From Hadesarchaea archaeon (GTDB taxonomy: Archaea; Hadarchaeota; Hadarchaeia; Hadarchaeales; Hadarchaeaceae): a stretch of DNA of 25,194 nt. Below the pieces are notes generated by a model. It made no database searches, had not been told where the DNA came from, and was given only the letters and a program-made list of their open reading frames with translations. Below, in pieces: positions 5,222 to 13,334 of this stretch (position 1 is the stretch's first letter; the number at the start of each line of letters is the position of its first letter). The stretch covers positions 1 through 25,194 of the forward strand of contig JAUWBP010000004.1 in NCBI GenBank assembly GCA_030601665.1, read 5' to 3'. The translations under genes were made by a program, and so were the position numbers.

Positions 5222-6961
5222 ATGGCACAACCAAAGCAAAAGATTGCAGAACAAGAGCAAATCGATGCAGACATCCTGATAATCGGTGGTGGCACAGCTG
5301 GGTGCATGGCTGCCGTCGAGGCGAGGCAGCTGAACCCGAAACTCAAAGTCGTCATCATGGAGAAGGCCCACATCGATCGAAGCGGTTGTCTGGCTGGGGG
5401 AATGAACGCCATCAACGTTTACCTTCACCCGGGGGAAACCCCCGAGAGCTTCACGCGCTACGTGCGGTGGCAGGCGATGGGACTCTGCCGGGAGGACCTC
5501 ACGCTCAGCATGATCAAGGAAGTCAACCCTGCAGTCAAACGCGTCGAGGAGTGGGGGCTTCCAGTTCTAAAAGATGAAAAAGGAAACTACTCGCGACGAG
5601 GCAAGTGGAACGTGAAGATCAATGGAGAGGCACTCAAGCTGATCCTTGCAGAAGCTGTGGCCAAGTCAAAAACCCCTGTACTAAACCACACCGTCGCAAC
5701 CAATTTCATCCTCGAGGGGAATCGCGTTGTCGGTGCTTTTGGCTTCAGCATCCACAACAAGAAATTTTACATCGTTAGAGCGAAGGCTACCATCGTCGCC
5801 ACCGGTGGCACCTCTGGCATCTACCGCCCAAACAACCCAGGCGACGCCCACCACACCATGTGGTATTCCCCATTCAACACGGGAGCTGGGTATGCGATGG
5901 GAATCCGCGCTGGAGCCGAGATGACTAGTTTTGAAATGCGGTTCATAGCGCTCCGCGTGAAAGACATTATCGCCCCCACGGGCACGTTGGCCCTAGGTTT
6001 TGGCGCTCCGCAGGTCAATGCAAAGGGAGAGCAGTACATGAAAACGCGATATGCCCACCTCGGCGGCGAGGGTGCCCCGACGCCAATCCGAGTTTACGCC
6101 CCGACCCAAGAGGTAAAGGAGGGAAGGGGACCGTGCTATTTGGACACGCGTCACCTCAGCCCCGAGCGGGTCAGGGAACTCAAGGCCAGCTACCTCGATA
6201 TGTACCCCCAGATGCCCCTCTACCTCGCTGCGAACCGCATCGACCCGAGCAAGCAGCCGATCGAGATTGCTGGCACCGAACCCTATGTGGTGGGTGGGCA
6301 CTGCCAAGCTGGTTATTGGGTGGATAAAAACAGAGGGACCACCCTGGAGGGGCTCTTTGCAGCTGGCGATATCGCTGGTGGAGTACCTTATAAGTTTGTT
6401 TCGGGTTGCTGGGCAGAAGGCGTCATCGCCGCGCGCGCAGCTGTAGAATTTGCTGGGGCGAACAAGCACGGAAAGATCGGTACCACACAGGTCAAGCGTG
6501 AAATGGAGCGAGTCCACGCCCCCCTCGCCAGAGATAAAAAAGTTGCCACGGGTGTGCGGCCGAGAGAAATCGAGGAAGAACTGCAAAAGATGATGGACGA
6601 GTACGCAGGAGGCATAGGCACGTTCTACGAGATGGATGAGAAGCGCCTTCTAGTCGCACGCAGGATGCTCCAAAAACTGAAGGAACAAACCAAACACTTG
6701 ATTGCCGAGAACTTACACGAGCTTATGCTTGCCCACGATGTGATCGATCGAATCGATGTGGCGCAGGTGTTAGTGGAACACTTAATCTTTAGGAGGGAGA
6801 CCCGATGGCCCGGCTACCAGACGAGGCTCGATCACCCGAAGCTCGATGATGATAACTGGCTTTGCTTCGTCAACAGCCGGCGCGAGCTGAAGACCGGGGA
6901 AATCAAGGTATTCAAGGTACCCTACGAACAAGTGGTGCCGGGGGATCGCTACAAACCATGA
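5222..6961 (+). CDS. aprA: Adenylylsulfate reductase, flavoprotein alpha subunit (AprA-type)
   Basis: A 579-residue FAD enzyme of the fumarate-reductase superfamily that reduces APS to sulfite and AMP with AprB. The FAD motif IIGGGTAGCMAAVEA is at residues 20-34, followed by DRSGCLAGGMNAIN, typical of AprA. GGHCQAGYW (358-366) includes a histidine in the region where the catalytic His is expected, and FAAGDIAGGVPYKFVSGCWAEG closes the FAD site. It is shorter than the roughly 640-residue enzymes of sulfate respirers. It is followed 9 bases later by aprB and then by sat, with no qmo or dsr genes nearby, so the role is probably assimilatory. AprAB-like enzymes acting on PAPS have been reported in a sulfate-assimilating methanogen, and no APS kinase is seen here, so APS is the likelier substrate. 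AGGTGA precedes the ATG. Confidence 0.92.
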   Translation: MAQPKQKIAEQEQIDADILIIGGGTAGCMAAVEARQLNPKLKVVIMEKAHIDRSGCLAGGMNAINVYLHPGETPESFTRYVRWQAMGLCREDLTLSMIKEVNPAVKRVEEWGLPVLKDEKGNYSRRGKWNVKINGEALKLILAEAVAKSKTPVLNHTVATNFILEGNRVVGAFGFSIHNKKFYIVRAKATIVATGGTSGIYRPNNPGDAHHTMWYSPFNTGAGYAMGIRAGAEMTSFEMRFIALRVKDIIAPTGTLALGFGAPQVNAKGEQYMKTRYAHLGGEGAPTPIRVYAPTQEVKEGRGPCYLDTRHLSPERVRELKASYLDMYPQMPLYLAANRIDPSKQPIEIAGTEPYVVGGHCQAGYWVDKNRGTTLEGLFAAGDIAGGVPYKFVSGCWAEGVIAARAAVEFAGANKHGKIGTTQVKREMERVHAPLARDKKVATGVRPREIEEELQKMMDEYAGGIGTFYEMDEKRLLVARRMLQKLKEQTKHLIAENLHELMLAHDVIDRIDVAQVLVEHLIFRRETRWPGYQTRLDHPKLDDDNWLCFVNSRRELKTGEIKVFKVPYEQVVPGDRYKP

Positions 6962-6970
6962 GGTGGCGGA

Positions 6971-7288
6971 ATGGCAATCATTATCGATGAAAAAACTTGT
7001 AACAGTTGCGGCCTCTGCATAAAGCTCTGTCCAGGCGACCTGCTGGCGCTCGACCCGAATACCAAGAAAGCTTTCATCTGGGACAACTCCGACTGCTGGA
7101 ATTGCTTGGTCTGCGTCAAACATTGCCCGGTGGACGCTATCACTCTAAAGCTCCCAAAATCGATTGCCCCCTACGATGCCACGCTCACGCCAGAAATGAG
7201 GAAAGATAAAATCGTGTGGACCTTGATCGATGCCGACAAGAAGCGGGAAAAGTTTGAGATAAAAAGGAAATCTGTAGGAGGTGCCTGA
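6971..7288 (+). CDS. aprB: Adenylylsulfate reductase, ferredoxin-like beta subunit (AprB-type)
   Basis: A 105-residue protein with two [4Fe-4S] motifs: CNSCGLCIKLCP (Cys10, 13, 16, 20) and CWNCLVCVKHCP (Cys42, 45, 48, 52). It passes electrons to the FAD of AprA. Tryptophans beside the clusters (W37, W43) fit the AprB pattern. Respiratory AprB proteins are about 150 residues with a C-terminal tail that wraps the alpha subunit. Here that tail is reduced to about 50 residues, which matches the short alpha subunit. AGGTGG precedes the ATG, and the stop abuts the sat ATG. Confidence 0.92.
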   Translation: MAIIIDEKTCNSCGLCIKLCPGDLLALDPNTKKAFIWDNSDCWNCLVCVKHCPVDAITLKLPKSIAPYDATLTPEMRKDKIVWTLIDADKKREKFEIKRKSVGGA

Positions 7289-8434
7289 ATGGAGCTTGTC
7301 AATAGGGTTTTGACTGGCCAAAAAAGGGAGAAAGCACTGGAGGAGGTGAAGGAGTACCCCTCTGTGGTAGCGAGCGCTGAAATGATCATGGACGCCGAAC
7401 TCATCGCCACGGGTGGCTATACCCCAATCGATGGATTCCTTACGAGGGAGGATCTCGAAAGCGTCCTCGAAAACATGCACCTATCCAACGGCTCACCTTG
7501 GACCATCCCCATTGTCCTACCCGTCAATGAGAAAACTGCGGGCGAGTTCAAGGAAGGAGATGATGTGGCCCTATTGGATAACACCAAAAACCCGATTGCC
7601 GTGCTCCACCTGAAGGAAAAATTCACATACGACAAGAAGCGTGTGGCCCAGAAAGTCTTTCGCACCACCGATGAGGAGCATCCTGGAGTTGCGACTGTTT
7701 ATGGGTGGGGCGACTTCCTGCTAGGCGGCGAAATTGACCTCGTCAACCGCCCAAAGCACCCATTTGAACGATACCATTTGGATCCCGCACATACCAGGAG
7801 AGAGATCACGGAGCGTGGGTGGCGCACCATCGTCGGATTCCAGACCCGCAACCCCATCCATCGGTCGCACGAGTACATCCAGAAATGTGCGCTTGAAGTT
7901 GTCGATGGAATTTTAATTCACCCAATAGTTGGATGGACGAGAAAAGGAGATGTGCCAGCCGAAGTGCGCATCAAAAGTTACGAAATAGTTTTGAACAACT
8001 ACTACCCACGCAACCGATTCCTGCTAGCAACGCTCTCGACCGCGATGAGGTACGCCGGACCAAGGGAGGCTATTTTCCACGCGCTCGTGCGAAAGAACTT
8101 CGGCTGCACTCATTTCATCGTCGGCCGCGATCACGCTGGTGTTGGAGATTACTACGGCCCCTACGATGCCCACCGAATCTTCGATGAATTCGCGGAGGGT
8201 GAACTCGGCATAACTCCGATGTTCTTTGAAAACGCGTTCTTTTGCGTGTTGTGCGACTCATTGACGACCGAAAAAACTTGTCCGCACCTGAAGAGCACGC
8301 GGATAGCTCTCAGTGGCACAAAAGTACGGGAACTCTTACTTGATAAAAAGCCCATTTCAGAGAAGGTGGTTCGCCCTGAGATTGCGGAACTTCTGTCGAA
8401 GTATTACACCGATAAGGCTAAAGAGGCAAAGTAG
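7289..8434 (+). CDS. sat: Sulfate adenylyltransferase (ATP sulfurylase)
   Basis: A 381-residue enzyme that makes APS and pyrophosphate from sulfate and ATP, the first step of sulfate use. It has the nucleotide-binding motifs QTRNPIHRSHE (185-195) and GRDHAGVGDYYG (279-290). It is the monofunctional form with no APS-kinase domain. AGGAGGTG lies just before the ATG, inside the end of aprB. The order permease-aprA-aprB-sat makes a complete sulfate-to-sulfite module. There is no cysC or PAPS reductase of the CysH type in the window. Confidence 0.96.
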   Translation: MELVNRVLTGQKREKALEEVKEYPSVVASAEMIMDAELIATGGYTPIDGFLTREDLESVLENMHLSNGSPWTIPIVLPVNEKTAGEFKEGDDVALLDNTKNPIAVLHLKEKFTYDKKRVAQKVFRTTDEEHPGVATVYGWGDFLLGGEIDLVNRPKHPFERYHLDPAHTRREITERGWRTIVGFQTRNPIHRSHEYIQKCALEVVDGILIHPIVGWTRKGDVPAEVRIKSYEIVLNNYYPRNRFLLATLSTAMRYAGPREAIFHALVRKNFGCTHFIVGRDHAGVGDYYGPYDAHRIFDEFAEGELGITPMFFENAFFCVLCDSLTTEKTCPHLKSTRIALSGTKVRELLLDKKPISEKVVRPEIAELLSKYYTDKAKEAK

Positions 8435-8435
8435 G

Positions 8436-8876
8436 ATGTACCTGCCGCTTCACATCGATTTGCGCGGAAAGAAAGTTTTAGTCATTGGATTTGGCAAGGT
8501 CGGAAAAAGGCGCTCCGAGAAACTGCTAAAGGCTGGCGCGAGCGTTACTGTAATTGACCGAAAAAAAGTGCGAACCAAGAAAAGCGTGAAATTTATCCAA
8601 AAAAATTTACGGTCAAATAATATTCCTCCCCTAAAAGGATATTTTCTCATCGTTGCTTCCACCAATGATAAAAAATTGAACGCGACCATCGCTAGGAAGG
8701 CCAAGTGGGAGGGTTGCTTGGTAAACCGCACTGATCTCTTTAGGGATGGGGACGTGATCTTCCCGGCGGTTGTCGAGATGGGCGCCGGCGTCCTATCTTT
8801 CGAGACCCTCGGGAGGAGCCCGCAGCTATCTAAACAAATCAAGAAGGCGCTCGAGCATGAGCTTCCCAAGCGCTAG
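8436..8876 (+). CDS. Precorrin-2 dehydrogenase (siroheme synthase N-terminal domain, Met8/CysG-like)
   Basis: A 146-residue Rossmann-fold protein starting MYLPLHIDLRGKKVLVIGFG with the NAD motif G18-F-G-K-V-G23, followed by FLIVASTNDKKLNATIARKA, then VNRTDLFRDGDVIFPA and FETLGRSPQLSKQIKKALE, all typical of Met8/CysG dehydrogenases. It oxidises precorrin-2 to sirohydrochlorin. It is short and lacks most of the C-terminal helical part, so chelation of iron may need another enzyme. I chose ATG 8436, one base after the sat stop. A longer open frame back to 8313 runs inside sat and is not credible. Its place next to the sulfite reductase operon points to siroheme rather than cobalamin. Confidence 0.9.
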   Translation: MYLPLHIDLRGKKVLVIGFGKVGKRRSEKLLKAGASVTVIDRKKVRTKKSVKFIQKNLRSNNIPPLKGYFLIVASTNDKKLNATIARKAKWEGCLVNRTDLFRDGDVIFPAVVEMGAGVLSFETLGRSPQLSKQIKKALEHELPKR

Positions 8877-9852
8877 GCTGAGAAGGTTGAGAAAAAGCGA
8901 AAAAATACGCGAGTTAGTGAACGGAGTTGCCCTCAGCAAACATGATTTTGTGTACCCGGTTTTCGTAAAGGAAGGGATAGCTAGGAAAAGCGAAATCCAC
9001 GGCATGCCCGGGCAACATCACCACGCCCTTCATGAGCTGGGCAAACTCGCTGAGGAATGCGAAGCCGCCGGTGTGCCTGGGGTGCTGATTTTAGGAATCC
9101 CAAAAAGAAAGAATGTGCTCGGGAGTGAAGCGTACAACGAAAACGGGATTGTACAAAGAGCCGTCAAACAGGTGAAGGAAAAATCTGAACTCGTCGTCTT
9201 CACCGATGTCTGCCTCTGTCAGTACACAACGCACGGTCATTGCGGGGTGCTCACAAAACAAGGAGTTGACAACGATCGCACGCTCAGGCTCCTAGCCAAA
9301 ACCGCTGTATCTCACGCCCGCGCTGGAGCAGATTTCGTCGCTCCTTCGGGCATGATGGATGGACAGGTGAAGGCGATTCGTGATGCTCTAGACTCAAGCG
9401 GGTTTGGAGATGTCGGGATAATGAGCTACTCCGCCAAGTTCGCCAGTTCCTTCTACGGGCCATTCCGAGAGGCCGTCGAGAGTGCCCCAAAGCGCGTACG
9501 TGGGTTACCTTACCTCTCCGATAGAAACACGTACCAGATGGACTTCCGGTCTCTTGAGCAGGCTATGCGTGAAATCTCGCTCGATATTGAGGAGGGCGCC
9601 GATGTGGTGATGGTTAAGCCCGCTCTACCATACCTCGACGTGATCCGGGAGGCTAGGCGGAGGTTCGATGTTCCCCTGGCGGCCTATCAGGTGAGCGGTG
9701 AGTATGTGATGATAAAACTCGCGAGCCAGCGGGGCGTCATCGACGAAAAACGAGCCTTCATGGAAACCCTTACCTCCATCAAGCGGGCTGGTGCCAATTT
9801 CATCATCACCTACGCTGCGCTCGATGTAGCGAAGTGGTTAGATGAAACTTAA
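8857..9852 (+). CDS. hemB: Porphobilinogen synthase (delta-aminolevulinate dehydratase)
   Basis: A 331-residue enzyme that condenses two 5-aminolevulinate molecules to porphobilinogen. It has the zinc-type Cys motif DVCLCQYTTHGHCG (Cys109, 111, 119), the two active-site lysines in SYSAKFASSFYGPFREA (Lys184) and VMVKPALPYLD (Lys244), and a full-length fold. I chose ATG 8857 (MSFPSARLRR), which overlaps the previous gene by 20 bases. The longer open frame to 8770 would run through that gene. The end overlaps hemC by 11 bases, so translation is coupled throughout. Confidence 0.96.
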   Translation: MSFPSARLRRLRKSEKIRELVNGVALSKHDFVYPVFVKEGIARKSEIHGMPGQHHHALHELGKLAEECEAAGVPGVLILGIPKRKNVLGSEAYNENGIVQRAVKQVKEKSELVVFTDVCLCQYTTHGHCGVLTKQGVDNDRTLRLLAKTAVSHARAGADFVAPSGMMDGQVKAIRDALDSSGFGDVGIMSYSAKFASSFYGPFREAVESAPKRVRGLPYLSDRNTYQMDFRSLEQAMREISLDIEEGADVVMVKPALPYLDVIREARRRFDVPLAAYQVSGEYVMIKLASQRGVIDEKRAFMETLTSIKRAGANFIITYAALDVAKWLDET

Positions 9853-10699
9853 AATTGGAACGCGGGGGAGTAGACTCGCGATTTTGCAAACTGGGATAGT
9901 TGTGGAAAAATTGAAAACAGTGATCCCTGATCTGAGGGAAGACATCAAAACGATCAAAACGGCTGGCGACTTGAGGCGAGGAAAAGTTAGTACCGGTGCA
10001 TTTGTTAACGAAATAAACCGAGCGGTGCTGCGCGGCATGATCGATATCGGCGTTCACAGCCTGAAGGACTTGCCAACTAGATTACCCAGAGGTCTCGAGC
10101 TGGCCTGTGTTCCAGATAGGGCCACCCCCAACGATGCTCTCGTCTCGCGCGACAACGTTGGCCTCTTCAACCTGTCCAAGAGCTCCGTAATAGGGACAGA
10201 TAGCCCAAGGAGGATCGCTGAGATATCCTCGCTCCGGCCTGACCTGAAGTTCAAAAAAATTCGTGGGAACATTGAGACCCGCATCAGGAAGGTGGACGAG
10301 GGTTTGTACGATGGGGCAATCATCGCCCTAGCCGCCCTCGAGAGACTTGGTATCCGAGATAGAGCCGCGCAGGTCCTTGGGTTGGAGGAAGTGGTGCCGG
10401 CTCCGGGACAGGGAGCGCTGGGAGTCGTTAGTAGGAGAGGTGCGGGGTCGGGATTCCTAAAAAAGATAAACGACGCCCGGGCCTGGACGGAAGTGACCTG
10501 CGAGCGAACTTTCCTAGAAGAACTTGGTTCGGGATGCCGCAGCGGAGCAGGAGCTATCGCCAAGATAAAAGGTAAAGACATCGAACTCATCGCTGTGGTT
10601 CACGATGGGGGGCGACGACTCATCAAACTGACCGGACGGAATCCAGTCGCGCTCGGAAGGAGAGCTGGGAAAATTCTATGTTGGGCAAAGTCTACTTAG
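9842..10699 (+). CDS. hemC: Hydroxymethylbilane synthase (porphobilinogen deaminase)
   Basis: A 285-residue enzyme that polymerises four porphobilinogens. Motifs visible: IGTRGSRLAILQT (5-17), HSLKDLP with the catalytic Asp76, GTDSPRR (118-124), RGNIETRIRKVDEG (141-154), PAPGQGALG (186-194) and GSGCRSGAGA, whose Cys232 should hold the dipyrromethane cofactor. The ATG lies inside the end of hemB, and the stop overlaps the next gene by 22 bases. It is somewhat shorter than bacterial HemC at the C-terminus, as is common in Archaea. Confidence 0.96.
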   Translation: MKLKIGTRGSRLAILQTGIVVEKLKTVIPDLREDIKTIKTAGDLRRGKVSTGAFVNEINRAVLRGMIDIGVHSLKDLPTRLPRGLELACVPDRATPNDALVSRDNVGLFNLSKSSVIGTDSPRRIAEISSLRPDLKFKKIRGNIETRIRKVDEGLYDGAIIALAALERLGIRDRAAQVLGLEEVVPAPGQGALGVVSRRGAGSGFLKKINDARAWTEVTCERTFLEELGSGCRSGAGAIAKIKGKDIELIAVVHDGGRRLIKLTGRNPVALGRRAGKILCWAKST

Positions 10700-12072
10700 T
10701 AGGCTGCGGGCCGGGGGCCGCTGACCTCCTCACGCTCCGCGCAGTCAAGATTCTAATGAAGGCTAATGTCGTCCTCTACGATAGGCTGATCGATCCGAAA
10801 GCCCTCAGATATGCAAATAAGGCAAGAAAAGTTCCCTCCGGAAAGCGACCCGGGGAGCCACTAAAACAGGATTGGATAAACAGGAAGCTCTACTCCGAGG
10901 CGCGAAAAGGAAAAGTAGTCGTCAGGCTCAAGAACGGCGACCCGATGATATTCGGACGCGGCGGCGAGGAGCTCCAGTTCCTTCAAGAGCGGGGGGTCCA
11001 TGTCGAGGTGGTTCCTGGATTGTCCTCCGCCATCTCCGTCCCAGCACTTGCCAAAATACCTCTTACCCGACGCGGAATCTCCTCGAGCCTCACCATACTC
11101 ACAGGGCACCGAGCTGAGGGTAAGAAACAGAGGTGGCGCTGCTTGGGTGATACTGTCGTGGTGCTGATGGCGGTGGAGAACCTCGAAACCATCGTGCGAC
11201 AGCAGGCGCGTGCCGGGAAAACTGGTTCCACGCCCTGCGCCCTCATAAGCAAAGGGGCGACGGAAGAGGAAAGACTTGCCGTTTCCACGTTGGGCAAAAT
11301 CACTGATTTCTCGGGACAGCTCGGCATGAGAGCTCCCGCCGTTTTGGTTGTCGGAGAGGTTGTCAGCAGCTTGCTCGATTTCAGGGGAAAGAAGGTAGCT
11401 GCCTTCAGGTCTCGCGAAGAAATAAAGCGAACCAAGCGGCTGATAAAACGCGCTGGCGGTGCCCCAAATGTATTCGAAATATGCGAGATTGTGCCAGCAG
11501 AAACCGAGCTGAAACGCGCCTCCTCAGGGAGATGGGACACACTGGTCTTCATGAGCACCAGTGGAGTCCGCTCAGCAGCCAAATTTTTCGATTTTAAGAA
11601 GTACAAGTTGGTCGCGGTGGGGGGAACTACTCGGATGGAGCTAAGGCGGCGCGGCCATCGGCGCGTTTCAGTTCCGCGCGTGCAAAATCTGGACGGCGTG
11701 AGAAAGCTCCTGAGAGGGAAAAAGTGGGGACGAATTCTGGCTTTCAGGTCACCTCTTGCTGCGGAAAAGCTTGATGGCGCTACCAATATTATAGCCTACC
11801 GGGTGAAACCTAAAAATTTGAGTCGTGCCATCAGGGCCTACCTCAAGTCCAAAAACGATTTCACCCTGCTGACGAGTTCGGGACTCCTCAAGTACCTGAT
11901 AAAAGCAGCAGACGAACTTGGGCTTGAACAAAAATTTGTCAACAAAATGAACCAGTCCTTCGTGATATCACTGGGGACTAGCATAACCGGGTATGCGCTG
12001 AGGAACGGCATAAAAGTCAACCACGAAACCGAAGAGCCAAACCTTGAATCACTGTTTCTGGGTGGTGAATAG
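10678..12072 (+). CDS. cobA/hemD: Fusion of uroporphyrinogen-III C-methyltransferase (CobA) and uroporphyrinogen-III synthase (HemD)
   Basis: A 464-residue two-domain enzyme. Residues 1-235 are an SAM-dependent methyltransferase that turns uroporphyrinogen III into precorrin-2: YLVGCGPGAADLLTLRA near the start, VVLYDRLID, RLKNGDPMIFGRGGEE and VPGLSSAISVPA are family motifs. From about residue 238 (GKKVAAFRSREE) to the end is a HemD domain, with LVFMSTSGVRSAAKFF and a final LGTSITGYALRNG typical of that fold. HemD closes hydroxymethylbilane to uroporphyrinogen III, so both steps between HemC and precorrin-2 are on one chain, in reverse order of use. Such fusions are familiar in some bacteria. 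GGAAGGAG precedes the ATG inside hemC. Confidence 0.93.
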   Translation: MLGKVYLVGCGPGAADLLTLRAVKILMKANVVLYDRLIDPKALRYANKARKVPSGKRPGEPLKQDWINRKLYSEARKGKVVVRLKNGDPMIFGRGGEELQFLQERGVHVEVVPGLSSAISVPALAKIPLTRRGISSSLTILTGHRAEGKKQRWRCLGDTVVVLMAVENLETIVRQQARAGKTGSTPCALISKGATEEERLAVSTLGKITDFSGQLGMRAPAVLVVGEVVSSLLDFRGKKVAAFRSREEIKRTKRLIKRAGGAPNVFEICEIVPAETELKRASSGRWDTLVFMSTSGVRSAAKFFDFKKYKLVAVGGTTRMELRRRGHRRVSVPRVQNLDGVRKLLRGKKWGRILAFRSPLAAEKLDGATNIIAYRVKPKNLSRAIRAYLKSKNDFTLLTSSGLLKYLIKAADELGLEQKFVNKMNQSFVISLGTSITGYALRNGIKVNHETEEPNLESLFLGGE

Positions 12073-13329
12073 ATGGGGGCTCGTTCACGTCGGCTTTACG
12101 AGAAGGCGAAGCGTTTGTTGCCTGGAGGCGTCGACAGTCCCGTGCGCGCGTTCGAGCCTTACCCATTTTTTATAGAGCGGGGCGAGGGGTCGAGAATCCG
12201 CGATGTCGATGGAAATCAGTATGTTGACTATTGTCTAGCTTACGGGCCACTCATCCTCGGTCACCAAGCGCCGACCGTAGTCGAAGCTGTGAAAGATCAG
12301 CTCAAGCACGGAGTGCTCTTCGGCATCCCGAGTGAGCTTGAGCTTGATTTAGCAGAAAAAATTACAAAACACGTGCCGTGCGCGGAGATGGTGCGCTTCG
12401 TCAACTCCGGAACCGAGGCGACGGCGAGCGTCGTGAGGCTAGCGCGGGCCTACACTGGCAAGGAAAATATACTTATCTTCGACGGCTGCTACCACGGGGC
12501 CCACGACCACTTTCTGTTTGGAAAAAAAGGACCGAAGAGCCCAGGCATCCCACACGTGCTCAGGCAAAACACCCTTGTGGCCTCGTTCAACGACCTCACG
12601 AGTGTTGAAAAAATCGCGAGGAAAAACGAGCTTGCGGCAATCATGGTTGAACCTGTGATGGGCAATCTAGGGTGCATTCCGCCGACCGAAGGTTTCCTGA
12701 TGGGGCTACGGGAGATCTGCAATGAGTGCGGAGCGCTGTTGATATTCGACGAGGTGATTACCTGCTTCAGGCTGGCCCTCGGTGGGGCCCAAGAGTTTTT
12801 CAATGTTGTACCTGATCTCGCTACCTTAGGGAAAATCATTGGGGGCGGCTTCCCAATCGGCGCATTTGTCGGCAAGGCTGAGATCATGAAATTGGTTGCA
12901 CCTGCGGGCAAGGTTTATCAAGCTGGAACCTTTTGTGGGCACCCGGTCACGATGGTTGCTGGGCTAGCTACTGTTAAAACACTCGAGAGGAAGAAAGCGA
13001 TCGAGCGGACGAGCAACTTTGCTCGCAAAGTGGCGGATGCTTTAAGACGCGAGCTCGGGCTACCAGTGAACCAAGTTGCGTCGATGTTTCAAGTGTTCTT
13101 CACCGAGGGAAATGTCAGCTCGTCCGATGATGCTAGGAAGTGCGATAAAGCGGCGTTCATGCGCTTCCACCGCGCTTTGCTAAAAAATGGCGTCTTCGCC
13201 GCGCCCTCGCAGTTCGAATGCTGGTTTACCTCAGCCGCGCATGCTAACGAGGATTTCGAAATTACGAAAAAAGCGATAGCCATTGCCTCTAATGAAATTT
13301 TTAAAGCGACGAGCTCAAAATGTGGGTGA
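12073..13329 (+). CDS. hemL: Glutamate-1-semialdehyde 2,1-aminomutase
   Basis: A 418-residue PLP enzyme that makes 5-aminolevulinate from glutamate-1-semialdehyde, the entry to the tetrapyrrole genes before it. The start LYEKAKRLLPGGVDSPVRAF is typical, as are VRFVNSGTEATASVVRLARAYTG, YHGAHD and LIFDEVIT, followed by TLGKIIGGGFPIGAF with the PLP lysine (Lys254). Residue 231 is Cys in VITCFR, where Gly is usual; the effect is unknown. GGTGGTGA precedes the ATG, which abuts the previous stop. Glutamyl-tRNA reductase (hemA), the expected partner, is not in the window. Confidence 0.95.
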   Translation: MGARSRRLYEKAKRLLPGGVDSPVRAFEPYPFFIERGEGSRIRDVDGNQYVDYCLAYGPLILGHQAPTVVEAVKDQLKHGVLFGIPSELELDLAEKITKHVPCAEMVRFVNSGTEATASVVRLARAYTGKENILIFDGCYHGAHDHFLFGKKGPKSPGIPHVLRQNTLVASFNDLTSVEKIARKNELAAIMVEPVMGNLGCIPPTEGFLMGLREICNECGALLIFDEVITCFRLALGGAQEFFNVVPDLATLGKIIGGGFPIGAFVGKAEIMKLVAPAGKVYQAGTFCGHPVTMVAGLATVKTLERKKAIERTSNFARKVADALRRELGLPVNQVASMFQVFFTEGNVSSSDDARKCDKAAFMRFHRALLKNGVFAAPSQFECWFTSAAHANEDFEITKKAIAIASNEIFKATSSKCG

Positions 13330-13334
13330 TATGA

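Noticed and set aside
5222..8434. Dissimilatory sulfate respiration locus
   Set aside because: AprAB and Sat fit, but there is no qmo, dsrAB or dsrMKJOP, the subunits are short, and the reductase is the NirA/Sir assimilatory kind in the same operon.
8770..8856. Longer HemB starting at 8770
   Set aside because: The extra 29 residues are a shifted reading of the precorrin-2 dehydrogenase gene and do not resemble HemB.
10983..11786. Long open frame on the minus strand (267 codons) inside the CobA-HemD gene
   Set aside because: It mirrors a well-recognised enzyme on the other strand, has no family motifs and no ribosome site. G+C-rich genes often give such antisense frames.
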